In this document: in pieces, positions 23,724 through 31,425 of the stretch | Layout of the letters: each line of letters starts with the position of its first letter | Numbering within the stretch: position 1 is the first letter of the stretch | Assembly: GCA_017545535.1 (NCBI GenBank) | Contig: JAFWMS010000018.1 | Coordinates: 1-49,096 of the forward strand | Direction: 5' to 3' | Length of the DNA: 49,096 nt | Source of the DNA: Clostridia bacterium | GTDB lineage: Bacteria; Bacillota; Clostridia; Christensenellales; CAG-138 | Program-made: the position numbers and the translations under genes | Notes under the pieces: generated by a model | Told to the model about the DNA's origin: nothing | Databases searched by the model: none | The model's input: the letters and a program-made list of their open reading frames with translations, nothing else

Positions 23724-24863
23724 ATGAAACACAACAAACTGCTGGCTTTGACGCTGGCCGTCCTTTTGCTCCTGGGCTGCCTTATGGGCTGCATGCGGGT
23801 AAAGGTGTCCGGGAAGGCCCGGGAAAACGAGTCCGCCGAGGCGGTACAAGACGAGCCCGCCGGGACCACGGAGGAGGTCTTCTCCGCCTGGAACGAGGGC
23901 GCTCCGGCCCTCGATACCCTCATCGACTACGTGGAAGCGGTGACGGACGAAGATTCGCCCGACTTCATCCCCGAGAGCCGCCGCATCGCCGTGTTCGACA
24001 TGGACGGCACCGTCTACGCGGAGCTGTTTCCCACCTACTTGGAGTATTACCTCATGGCCTGGCGCATCCTGGCCGACCCCACCTTCGAGCCTGACGAGGA
24101 GATGCTTGCGGCGGCCCACGACATCCGGGCAGGGGGCCCCACCCATACCTACGCCGCCGATATGGCCGTCCGCCATGCGACGCAGGCCGCCCGTGCCTAC
24201 GCGGGCATGACGCTGAACGAGTTTTCCGCCTTCGTCACCTCCGCCCTGGTCCGCGACGCCGACGGCTTTACGGGCATGACCTACGGCGAGGCCTTCTATC
24301 AGCCCATGGTGGAGGTCATCGACTACCTGACGGAGAACGGCTTTCAGGTCTATATCGTGAGCGGCAGCGACCGCTTCATCTGCCGGACCCTGTTCGAGGG
24401 CATGGTGGACGTGCCGGACGAGCATTTCATCGGCATGGACGTGGCCTTGGAGGCCAGCGGCCAGGGGGACACGGACGGCCTGGACTACGTGTTCCAGCCC
24501 TCGGACAAGCTGATACGCACCGACCGGCTCCTGGTGAAGAATCTGAAGATGAACAAGGTCACCGCCATCATGCGGGAGATCGGCAAGCAGCCGGTCCTGG
24601 CCTTCGGCAACACCAGCGGCGACACCAGCATGAACCTGTTCACCATCACCGACAACCCCTACCGCAGCGCCGCTTTCATGCTGATCGCGGACGACGACGT
24701 GCGGGACTACGGCCACCCGGAGAAGGCGGAGGAGCTGCGGGCCCGGTGGGAGGGCTACGGCTTCAACGTGATCTCCATGCGGAACGATTTTCGGACCATC
24801 TACGGCGAGAACGTCACGAAGACAGGCGTCTTCCGCTGGACGGAGGAGCTCAGCGGCCGGTAA
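23724..24863 (+). CDS. HAD-family phosphatase-like lipoprotein
   Basis: A 379-residue exported HAD protein. Residues 1-18 are a signal peptide with lipobox choices LLGC (Cys19) or LMGC (Cys23). The HAD core is at FDMDGTVYAELF (nucleophile Asp and Asp+2), motif II at IVSGSDRF, and the acidic motif IV at AFGNTSGDTSMN. The ATG at 23724 follows AAAGGA. It sits between rng and rplU, outside any conserved synteny known to me. A small hairpin (GCGGG/CCCGC) lies right before the ribosome binding site. Likely substrate: a phosphoryl group outside the membrane; not resolved. Confidence 0.8.
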   Translation: MKHNKLLALTLAVLLLLGCLMGCMRVKVSGKARENESAEAVQDEPAGTTEEVFSAWNEGAPALDTLIDYVEAVTDEDSPDFIPESRRIAVFDMDGTVYAELFPTYLEYYLMAWRILADPTFEPDEEMLAAAHDIRAGGPTHTYAADMAVRHATQAARAYAGMTLNEFSAFVTSALVRDADGFTGMTYGEAFYQPMVEVIDYLTENGFQVYIVSGSDRFICRTLFEGMVDVPDEHFIGMDVALEASGQGDTDGLDYVFQPSDKLIRTDRLLVKNLKMNKVTAIMREIGKQPVLAFGNTSGDTSMNLFTITDNPYRSAAFMLIADDDVRDYGHPEKAEELRARWEGYGFNVISMRNDFRTIYGENVTKTGVFRWTEELSGR

Positions 24864-24886
24864 AAACCCGATAATCTTTCGGTTTT
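24863..24886 (+). terminator. Possible weak terminator of HAD lipoprotein gene
   Basis: Arms AAAACCCGA and TCGGTTTT pair with one bulged C; a short T-run closes the right arm. It lies just upstream of the rplU promoter. Confidence 0.45.
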
Positions 24887-24900
24887 CTCGGAAATATTTG

Positions 24901-24929
24901 TTGACACAACCACTGCTGAGCTGTATAAT
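24901..24929 (+). promoter_or_regulatory. Consensus promoter of the rplU-prp-rpmA operon
   Basis: Perfect TTGACA (24901-24906), 17 bases, and perfect TATAAT (24924-24929). It is the strongest promoter in the window by sequence. Confidence 0.93.
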
Positions 24930-24935
24930 ACTTCG

Positions 24936-25027
24936 GCAAGCCGCATTGAGCCGGTTTTCTAAGCGTGCGCCGTCGAAGGCCGCATCACCGTTTCAAGCGA
25001 GTCTGGGAAGAAGGAGGAAGCACAAAC
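24936..25027 (+). ncRNA. Probable ribosomal L21 leader
   Basis: The roughly 92-base leader before rplU contains CACCGTTTCAAGCGAG and then CTGGGAAGAAGGAGG, resembling the core of Firmicutes L21 leaders from memory; it also has GCAAGCCGC and GCGCCGTCGAAGGCCGC stretches that could pair. In that family the leader lets L21 repress its own operon. The identification is by motif and place, not by a covariance model. Confidence 0.5.
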
Positions 25028-25333
25028 ATGTACGCAATCGTTCAGACCGGTGGTAAGCAGTATAAGGCCCAGGTTGGCGACGTCATCTCCGTGGAGAAGC
25101 TGGACGCGGTCGTGGGCGCCGAGGTCGCTTTCGACGTATTGCTGGTCGCAGACGGTGAGACCATCACCGTGGGCACCCCCGTGGTCGAGGGCGTCAAGGC
25201 CATCGGCAAGGTCGTGGAGCACGGCAAGGGCAAGAAGGTCATCGTCTTCAAGTATAAGCCCAAGAAGAACATCCGCAAGAAGAACGGCCACCGTCAGCCT
25301 TACACCAAGGTTGAGATCACGGCCATCGCCTAA
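25028..25333 (+). CDS. rplU: 50S ribosomal protein L21
   Basis: A 101-residue ribosomal protein with the family opening [18 protein letters not shown] and the ending [21 protein letters not shown]. An AGGAGGAAG ribosome binding site lies ten bases before the ATG. First gene of the rplU-prp-rpmA operon behind a consensus promoter and a probable L21 leader. Confidence 0.98.
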   Translation: MYAIVQTGGKQYKAQVGDVISVEKLDAVVGAEVAFDVLLVADGETITVGTPVVEGVKAIGKVVEHGKGKKVIVFKYKPKKNIRKKNGHRQPYTKVEITAIA

Positions 25334-25337
25334 GACT

Positions 25338-25667
25338 ATGGTCAGGGTGATCGTGTTCCGGGAGGAAGGGACCCCCGTGGGGTTCGAGCTCACCGGACAC
25401 GCAAACCAGGGCGCCTACGGGGAGGACATCGTGTGCGCGGGCATCTCCGCCATCACCGAAGCGGCCCTGTTAGGCATCACGGATGTGTTGAAATTGGACG
25501 CGGCCATAGCCCAGGAAGAAGGGCATGTGCGCTGCGAACTATCCCGGGAAACGGCCGGGGAGGATCTTATGAAGGCCGCCATCGTGTTCAACACCATGAT
25601 CGCGGGCCTCGAATCTCTCCGACAGGCCTATCCCAAGTCCCTCAAGTTTTCATACAGGGAGGTATGA
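25338..25667 (+). CDS. prp: Ribosomal-processing cysteine protease Prp
   Basis: A 109-residue protease (YsxB/DUF464 family) that trims the N-terminal extension of ribosomal protein L27. His21 in ELTGHANQGAYGED and Cys33 in IVCAGIS are the expected catalytic pair. It begins four bases after the rplU stop and ends three bases before rpmA, the standard arrangement. The rpmA product starts with [14 protein letters not shown], a fitting substrate for cleavage after LQLF. Confidence 0.95.
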   Translation: MVRVIVFREEGTPVGFELTGHANQGAYGEDIVCAGISAITEAALLGITDVLKLDAAIAQEEGHVRCELSRETAGEDLMKAAIVFNTMIAGLESLRQAYPKSLKFSYREV

Positions 25668-25670
25668 GCT

Positions 25671-25955
25671 ATGTTTACGATGAATCTGCAACTGTTCGCG
25701 CATAAGAAGGGCGTGGGCTCTTCCCGTAACGGCAGAGACAGCGAAAGCAAGCGTCTTGGACCCAAGAAGGCAGACGGCCAGGCCGTGCTGGCGGGGAACA
25801 TCCTCGTGCGCCAGCGGGGCACCCACTTCCATCCCGGCAACAACGTCGGGATCGGCAAGGACGATACCCTGTTTGCCAAGATCGACGGCGTGGTCCGCTT
25901 CGAGACCCGTCATCTGGGGAAGAAGACCGTTAGCGTCTACGCTGCGGAAGAGTAA
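25671..25955 (+). CDS. rpmA: 50S ribosomal protein L27 with Prp-cleavable extension
   Basis: A 94-residue ribosomal protein with [21 protein letters not shown] near the start and [27 protein letters not shown] in the body. The first nine residues, MFTMNLQLF, are the Firmicutes-type extension removed by Prp. GGGAGG precedes the ATG by about ten bases. In many Firmicutes obgE follows; here a terminator and an opposing gene follow instead. Confidence 0.98.
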   Translation: MFTMNLQLFAHKKGVGSSRNGRDSESKRLGPKKADGQAVLAGNILVRQRGTHFHPGNNVGIGKDDTLFAKIDGVVRFETRHLGKKTVSVYAAEE

Positions 25956-25970
25956 AAAGAATAACAGCAT

Positions 25971-26002
25971 AAAAGCAGGAGGCAGCCGCTTCCTGCTTTT
26001 TT
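25971..26002 (+). terminator. Terminator of the rplU operon
   Basis: Perfect 10-bp stem AAAAGCAGGA / TCCTGCTTTT with a ten-base loop, then more T residues. Confidence 0.92.
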
Positions 26003-26009
26003 GTCGCAC

Positions 26010-26798
26010 TTATTTTTTCAAAAACCGTATCCTTTTGGCCGTGTATTCCTCAATATGCTTCCAGAGGGAGGAGAGCTGCTTCTTGTGGGCGCAGAGCTTT
26101 TCCGTGCAGTTTCGGCAGCGGAGGTACTCGTTGGTCCGTTCGCCGAAGCGCTCCGGATGGCGGAAGAAGGTGAGCTCCCAGCGGATCAGCAGGGCGATGG
26201 ACAGGACCAGCAGACTCCAGGTGTAGGTTTTCTGCACGAAGAACAAGGGCGTGAACATCATGGCGTAGTCCCAGTTGTAGATGCGGCAGGTGGAACAGCA
26301 CTTGTTCTTCAAAAACCAGGTCTGAAAGGGGCAGAAGAACAGGATACAGATCATGTCGCAGACGGAGTAGGCGCTGCACAGAAGGATCATGATGCCGTCG
26401 TCCAGGATCCGGGTCATGTGAAGCGCGCCGAAGACTGCGTTGAACACGATCCACACCAGGGCCACCAAAATGGCGGCGTTGTTGTCCTCTATGACGATGT
26501 CGGTGCTGCCGGACTTTATATAGTTTTGGGCGAACTGCTTCTGGCAGCCGGGGCTTTCGAAGCGGGAGGGGAAGAAGCGCAGCACCATCTCCACCACGAA
26601 TATGATCCAGGCGATGGTAAGCAGCAGGGGCCGCTGCTCCATCAGGTCCGTGAGGGAGACCTGCTGGTTCAGTCGAAAGCGGACGTATTGGAGGGTCAGC
26701 AGCAGAAAAAGGACCGATCGATAGACCAGCCGCACGTAGTGCAGGGTGCTGACCACGGTGAGACGTCGCCGGGGTTTTCGGTTCGTTTCGGCAGCCAT
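26010..26798 (-). CDS. Cys-rich polytopic membrane protein of unknown function
   Basis: A 262-residue protein with four or five membrane segments (about 28-40, 58-76, 108-127, 136-157, 194-206) and two cysteine groups: Cys156 then KCCSTCRIYNWD (Cys167, 168, 171) and CRNCTEKLCAH (Cys228, 231, 236). The spacing suggests metal or Fe-S binding on one membrane face. I do not recognise a named family. The ATG at 26798 follows GAAAGGAAC; in-frame residues further upstream run antisense through the carboxypeptidase gene. It stands alone, convergent with the rplU operon. Confidence 0.75.
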   Translation of the reverse strand: MAAETNRKPRRRLTVVSTLHYVRLVYRSVLFLLLTLQYVRFRLNQQVSLTDLMEQRPLLLTIAWIIFVVEMVLRFFPSRFESPGCQKQFAQNYIKSGSTDIVIEDNNAAILVALVWIVFNAVFGALHMTRILDDGIMILLCSAYSVCDMICILFFCPFQTWFLKNKCCSTCRIYNWDYAMMFTPLFFVQKTYTWSLLVLSIALLIRWELTFFRHPERFGERTNEYLRCRNCTEKLCAHKKQLSSLWKHIEEYTAKRIRFLKK

Positions 26799-26856
26799 GG
26801 GCGATTCGTTCCTTTCAGATGCGGGGGCGGAGAAGGCCTGTCCGATTATGGTTATT

Positions 26857-26885
26857 AATATACCACATTCGATGGAAAAATGAAG
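26857..26885 (-). promoter_or_regulatory. Probable promoter of the Cys-rich membrane protein
   Basis: On the minus strand, TATATT (26862-26857) with extended TGG; the -35 region is weak. Only the extended -10 is convincing. Confidence 0.4.
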
Positions 26886-26946
26886 CCCTTTTGGAACGAG
26901 TGGGTCAAAAAGATGTGTTCTTTTCGTAAAAAACGGCCCGGCCGAA

Positions 26947-26975
26947 TTGCCAAGGCGGGGGCGCTTTGATATACT
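26947..26975 (+). promoter_or_regulatory. Promoter of the M32 carboxypeptidase/SpoIIP pair
   Basis: TTGCCA (26947-26952), 17 bases, TATACT (26970-26975), 25 bases before the start codon. Confidence 0.7.
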
Positions 26976-26999
26976 GACAAAAAATGCGTGAGGTGAAGT

Positions 27000-28496
27000 A
27001 TGGAAGAGACCATCCAAAAATTCAAGGCGCATCTGGCCAAAATGGACGCCTACAACCACGCCTTCGGCGTTCTCAATTACGATTCCGAAACCGTCATGCC
27101 CAAGGGCGGCTCGGAGCATTTGGGCATGACCTACGCCGTGCTCTCCGAGGAGATGTACAGGATGACCACCAGCCCGGAGCTGAAGGCCATGGTGAAGGAG
27201 ATCCTGGCCCATAAGGACCAGGTGGACTACATCACCCGCCGGGAGGCCGAGGAGCTCCACGAGGACATGGAGCGGACCGAGAAGATCCCCATGGCGGAGT
27301 ACGTGGAATATCAGGTGGCTCAGAACGCCGCCTCCAACGCCTGGCACACTGCCAAGGTGACCAACGACTTCGCCCTCTTCGCGCCCCACTTGGAAAAGCT
27401 GGTGGGCTACGCCCGGAAGTTCGCCGGGTACTGGGACAGCACCAAGCCCGCTTACGACGTGCTCCTGGACACCTACGAGAAGGGCCTCAACATGGAGACC
27501 CTGAACGGGTTCTTCGGCCTCCTGCGCAAGGAGCTCTTGCCCGTGGTGCAGGCCGTGGTGCAAAAGGGGCCCGTGGTGGACGACAGCTTCCTCAACAAGC
27601 GGTTCCCCCTGGACAAGCAGCGCAAGCTCTCCGACCGGCTCATGGAGGTGCTGACCATCGATCGGGACCACTGCAACATCGGCGAGGTGGAGCATCCCTT
27701 CACCACCAACTTCTCCAAGGACGACGTGCGTATCACCACCCACTACCACGAGAAGGCCTTCGCCTCCAGCATGTACTCCGTCATCCACGAGGGGGGCCAC
27801 GCCCTCTATGAGCTGAACATCGGCGACGACATCAAGTACTCGCCCCTGGGCGGCGGGGCCAGCATGTCGATCCACGAGTCCCAGAGCCGGTTCTATGAGA
27901 ACATCATCGGCCGGAGCGAGGCGTTCCTCACCTATATCCTGCCCGACATCCAAAAGCTGGGGCCCAAGGCCCTCAAGAACGTCACGCCCCATGAGTTCTA
28001 TCTGGCGGTGAATAAGAGCGAGCCCAGCCTGATCCGCACGGAGGCGGACGAGCTCACCTACAGCTTCCATATCATGATCCGGTACGAGCTGGAAAAGCAG
28101 CTCATCGCCGGGACCCTGGCCGTGAAGGACCTGCCCGAAGCCTGGAACCGGATGTATAAGGAATATCTTGGGGTGGACGTACCCAACGACACCAAGGGCG
28201 TGCTGCAGGATTCCCACTGGTCCGGCGGCAGCTTCGGGTATTTCCCCTCCTACGCCTTAGGCAGCGCCTACGGCGCCCAGATGCTGAAGGTCATGGAGCG
28301 GGACGTTCCCGTGTGGGAGCTGGTTTCGAAGGGGGATCTGAAGCCCATCGTCGCCTGGCTCACGGAGCGGATCTATCGGTACGGCTGCCTGCTGAAGCCC
28401 AACGAGCTCATCCTCAAGGCCTGCGAGGCGCCCTTTGATCCCCGCTATTACGTGGACTACCTGAAGGACAAGTATACCCGGGTGTACGGCCTGTGA
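27000..28496 (+). CDS. M32 family metallocarboxypeptidase
   Basis: A 498-residue zinc carboxypeptidase of the thermostable carboxypeptidase 1 family; it removes C-terminal residues from peptides, probably in the cytoplasm since no signal peptide is present. HEGGH (263-267) gives the zinc ligands and catalytic Glu, and HESQSRFYEN (Glu293) supplies the third ligand. The DVRITTHYHEKAF and YELNIGDDIKYSPLGGGASM stretches are typical. GAGGTGA precedes the ATG. Its stop overlaps a SpoIIP-type start (GTGA). Confidence 0.95.
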   Translation: MEETIQKFKAHLAKMDAYNHAFGVLNYDSETVMPKGGSEHLGMTYAVLSEEMYRMTTSPELKAMVKEILAHKDQVDYITRREAEELHEDMERTEKIPMAEYVEYQVAQNAASNAWHTAKVTNDFALFAPHLEKLVGYARKFAGYWDSTKPAYDVLLDTYEKGLNMETLNGFFGLLRKELLPVVQAVVQKGPVVDDSFLNKRFPLDKQRKLSDRLMEVLTIDRDHCNIGEVEHPFTTNFSKDDVRITTHYHEKAFASSMYSVIHEGGHALYELNIGDDIKYSPLGGGASMSIHESQSRFYENIIGRSEAFLTYILPDIQKLGPKALKNVTPHEFYLAVNKSEPSLIRTEADELTYSFHIMIRYELEKQLIAGTLAVKDLPEAWNRMYKEYLGVDVPNDTKGVLQDSHWSGGSFGYFPSYALGSAYGAQMLKVMERDVPVWELVSKGDLKPIVAWLTERIYRYGCLLKPNELILKACEAPFDPRYYVDYLKDKYTRVYGL

Positions 28497-29440
28497 AAAA
28501 GCTGGCGCTCCTCGTCCTGTGCAGCGCGCTGCTCTTGGGATGCGGAGGAAAGGAGAAGATGGAAGCCATGACAAGCCTGCTCGAGACGGCGATGGCCACG
28601 GAGGAGGTCCGGGAGAAGGTCGTGCCGGTGGACACGCCGGCGCCTACAGCGACGCCCACGGCCACGCCGACGCCCACACCGACCCCGGTGCCCACGCCCA
28701 CGCCCCTGTTCGTGCCCCGGGACGAGAACGGGAATTTGACCATCAACGAGGATCTGTACGCGTCCTTCACGGAGACGGAATTCCCGCTGTCTGAACCGCC
28801 TGTGGTGCTCATCTATCACACCCACGCGGAGGAGGCCTTCCGGCAGACCCCGGACTATACCTATGAGGAGACGGGGGAGAACACCTTCAAGACCCTGGAC
28901 AAGACCAAGTCCGTGGCGGCCCTGGGGGAGCTGCTGAAAACGGCCCTGGAGGCGCGGGGGTTCACCGTGATCCACGACGACACGGACGTGGAGCCGCCGG
29001 AGATACGAAGCGCCTACTCCCGGTCGCTGGAGGTCATGGAGAAGTACCCGGAGGCCACGGTGTTCATCGACCTGCATCGGAACACGGCCAACGTGAAGCA
29101 GAAGAGGGACGACGTGGTCCTGGTGGACGGACAGCGATGCGCCCGGCTGTTCTTCGTGGTGGGCACCGCCGTGGGCACCTATGAGGGGGAGTACGACACC
29201 CACCACGACTGGCAGCGAAACTACGCCCTGGCCAAGGCGGTGACGGAGCGGCTTAGGGAGATCGACCCCCGTTTCGCCATCGACATCCGGCTGAAGGTGG
29301 GCCGGTACAACCAGCACGTGAGCCCCTACTGCATGCTCATCGAGCTGGGACACAACGCCAATACCTTTGCGGACGCGGCCAACAGCATCCCGTACCTGGC
29401 GGACGCCCTGGCGGCCACGCTGGTGATTGATAAGGAATGA
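28493..29440 (+). CDS. SpoIIP-type N-acetylmuramoyl-L-alanine amidase lipoprotein
   Basis: A 315-residue exported protein of the SpoIIP family, cell-wall amidases needed with SpoIID and SpoIIM for engulfment. Signal peptide with lipobox LLLGC (Cys17), a Pro/Thr linker at about 49-72, then the catalytic domain: IYHTHAEEAF (His109/His111), IDLHRN (His195) and the acid in LIELGHNANT (Glu284), so zinc ligands and catalytic Glu appear intact. The GTG start overlaps the carboxypeptidase stop by four bases. No spoIID or spoIIM gene is in this window; it may be a SpoIIP paralogue. Confidence 0.88.
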   Translation: MKKLALLVLCSALLLGCGGKEKMEAMTSLLETAMATEEVREKVVPVDTPAPTATPTATPTPTPTPVPTPTPLFVPRDENGNLTINEDLYASFTETEFPLSEPPVVLIYHTHAEEAFRQTPDYTYEETGENTFKTLDKTKSVAALGELLKTALEARGFTVIHDDTDVEPPEIRSAYSRSLEVMEKYPEATVFIDLHRNTANVKQKRDDVVLVDGQRCARLFFVVGTAVGTYEGEYDTHHDWQRNYALAKAVTERLREIDPRFAIDIRLKVGRYNQHVSPYCMLIELGHNANTFADAANSIPYLADALAATLVIDKE

Positions 29441-29450
29441 ATTAAAGCAA

Positions 29451-29478
29451 TGTCGCTTTTCTTGTAAGAAAAGCGACA
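29451..29478 (+). terminator. Hairpin after SpoIIP gene
   Basis: Perfect 12-bp stem TGTCGCTTTTCT / AGAAAAGCGACA with a TGTA loop. No clean T-run follows, so termination is uncertain; stability is high. Confidence 0.5.
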
Positions 29479-29493
29479 GCAAAAGAACTTATT

Positions 29494-29523
29494 TGGGGAT
29501 AGGTTTTTCAGCGCCTATCCCCA
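29494..29523. repeat. Hairpin sharing TGGGGATAGG with 8230-8263
   Basis: Perfect 10-bp arms TGGGGATAGG (29494-29503) and CCTATCCCCA (29514-29523). Both copies lie between convergent genes and are followed by a CTTTTCTTTT-rich stretch. It may double as a terminator. Confidence 0.65.
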
Positions 29524-29550
29524 TTATTATTCTTGTGCTTTTCTTTTTGC

Positions 29551-29692
29551 GCCGCTTTTTCTTCTGCTATGTGCAAACCATAGTCGAAAACGGCGCAACA
29601 GCTTGTTTTCTCCTTGGTTTGCCCGTGCTGCGCCTCGCTGCATCTGCCACAGGCAGCGCTCGGCTTCGCGCTCCCCGAAAAGAAAAAGCGGC
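29551..29692. repeat. MITE/REP-like element with 13-bp perfect inverted ends
   Basis: Ends GCCGCTTTTTCTT (29551-29563) and AAGAAAAAGCGGC (29680-29692) are perfect inverted copies enclosing 116 bases that hold a further CGCTGC/GCAGCG pairing. The similarity loosely continues outward. No coding sequence inside. Could be a small non-autonomous mobile element or a large stem for ending both converging transcripts. Confidence 0.5.
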
Positions 29693-29703
29693 AAAAGAGA
29701 AAC

Positions 29704-31425
29704 TTACTCGTGCTCGCCCATCAATCGCTTGTTCATGGCGATGATCCGGTCCGGCTCCACCTTCAGCTCCTTGCGGTCGTAGGTGAGGAGCCCGTTGATC
29801 TCCTCCTCCACGTCGGAGACCTGGGTATACACCGCCGCGGCGAGCCCCTGGGCCTTGGCGGGCCGGATCTCCCGGTCGTACAGCTTCACGATCCCCGCCG
29901 TCAGCTCCTTCTCCCCGGGGAACATCCTGTACCCAAAATCCTTCTTCGACCACCGGTGCCCCTCGATGCCGCAGGCGTACCCGCCGAACTCAGAGAGCAC
30001 CGCCGCCCGGCCGCCCCGGTCCTTCTTATACCGGAACCGGCGGAAGTACACGTGCCGGCTGTACACGTCCCCGCCCCCCTGGTCGTGCCAGCCGGAGGCG
30101 TGGTCGATGGTCCTGGTTCCGTCCAGGGCCCGGATCCGCTCCACCGCCTCCAGGGCGTCGAACTGCCCCCAGCCTTCGTTGAAGGGCACCCACATGACGA
30201 TGGACGGGCAGTTATACAGGAGCTTCACCGTCTCCTCCAGCTCCCAGCGATACCGCTCCCGGCTCTCCTCGCTCTGCCGCCCGAAGGCCTTATACCCGTT
30301 GTCCACCCGGTGGGGGAACACCCCCGCCACGGGCACCGTCACCACCGACGTCCGATAGGGTCCGCCGCCGGAGACCATGTCCTGCCAGACCAGCATCCCC
30401 ATGGTGTCGCACAGGTAATACCACCTGAGGGGCTCGATCTTGATGTGCTTGCGCAGCATGTTGAACCCCAGCGCCTTCATGGTCTGGATGTCGCAGACCA
30501 TGGCCGCCTCCGCCGGCGCGGTATAGAGCCCGTCGGGCCAGTATCCCTGGTCCAACAACCCGTTGTGGAACAGGGGCTTGTTGTTCAGGAACAGCCGGGG
30601 CACCCCGTCCGCGTCCTTCTCCACCGAGCACTTGCGCATGCCGAAATAGCTCTCCACCCGGTCCTCCCCGAAGGAGACGGAGAAATGGTACAGGTGCGGG
30701 TCCTCCGGCGACCAGGGCCGCATGTTCTCCACGGGCACATGGACCGGCGTCCCCGACGCGGCGGCGTAGATCATCCCTTCGAGATACAGCAAACACTTGC
30801 CGGGCACGTTGGTCTCGACCTCGATGAGCGCCTCCTCCTGGTCGAAGAGAGGCGTGACCTTCAGCCCCGTGATATGGTTCTCCGGCACACTCTCCAGCCA
30901 CACCGTCTGCCAGATCCCGCTCTGGGCCGTGTACCAGATGCCGCCGGGCTTGTCGCTTTGCTTCCCCCGGGCGTCGGACAGCACCTCGGTCCCCTCGTCC
31001 GTCACGGTGACCTCCAGCAGGTTCTTCTCCCGCAGCATGTCCGTGATGTCGAAGGTGAAGGGCCAGTACCCGCCCCGGTGCGTGCCGCAGGTCCGCCCGT
31101 TCACGGACACGGTGGCGACGAGATCCACCGCCCCGAAGTGGAGCAGCACCCGCCCCCGATGGAACCCCTCCGGCAGGACGAAGCTGCGCCGGTAGCAGAG
31201 CACGTCCCCCTTCTGCTTCTTGCGCTGGATGCCGGAAAGCTCGCTCTCCGGGGAGAAGGGGACCAGTATGGTCTCCGGCAGCTTCTCCGGCTGCGCTTCC
31301 GCCGGCCCCATGTAAAAGTGCCAGGGCCCGTTCAAATTCAAAAAGCTGTTCCGCTTCAGCTGTGGCCGGGGATACTCCGGCAGCACGCTGCCCTCCTTCA
31401 GATGCTCGCCCCAAATGGTCCTCAT
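29704..31425 (-). CDS. Glycoside hydrolase family 2 protein
   Basis: A 573-residue cytoplasmic (no signal peptide) GH2 enzyme: sugar-binding beta domain (about 1-180, LNLNGPWHFYMGPAEA, VSVNGRTCGTHRGGYWPFTFDIT), an immunoglobulin-like domain (about 185-275), and a TIM barrel. The acid/base Glu417 lies in VPFNEGWGQF and the nucleophile Glu479 in VLSEFGGY. It is shorter than E. coli LacZ and nearer the short beta-galactosidase/glucuronidase-like forms; the sugar is not clear. Its ATG overlaps the MFS stop (ATGA), so it is the third gene of an Lgt-like/MFS/GH2 operon. Confidence 0.92.
   Translation of the reverse strand: MRTIWGEHLKEGSVLPEYPRPQLKRNSFLNLNGPWHFYMGPAEAQPEKLPETILVPFSPESELSGIQRKKQKGDVLCYRRSFVLPEGFHRGRVLLHFGAVDLVATVSVNGRTCGTHRGGYWPFTFDITDMLREKNLLEVTVTDEGTEVLSDARGKQSDKPGGIWYTAQSGIWQTVWLESVPENHITGLKVTPLFDQEEALIEVETNVPGKCLLYLEGMIYAAASGTPVHVPVENMRPWSPEDPHLYHFSVSFGEDRVESYFGMRKCSVEKDADGVPRLFLNNKPLFHNGLLDQGYWPDGLYTAPAEAAMVCDIQTMKALGFNMLRKHIKIEPLRWYYLCDTMGMLVWQDMVSGGGPYRTSVVTVPVAGVFPHRVDNGYKAFGRQSEESRERYRWELEETVKLLYNCPSIVMWVPFNEGWGQFDALEAVERIRALDGTRTIDHASGWHDQGGGDVYSRHVYFRRFRYKKDRGGRAAVLSEFGGYACGIEGHRWSKKDFGYRMFPGEKELTAGIVKLYDREIRPAKAQGLAAAVYTQVSDVEEEINGLLTYDRKELKVEPDRIIAMNKRLMGEHE

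Noticed and set aside
26010..28217. A 735-residue version of the Cys-rich membrane protein reaching to 28217
   Set aside because: The extra part is antisense to the M32 gene; ATG 26798 has a ribosome binding site.
29551..29692. Insertion sequence remnant
   Set aside because: No transposase reading frame inside and no visible target duplication; recorded as a MITE/REP-like repeat.
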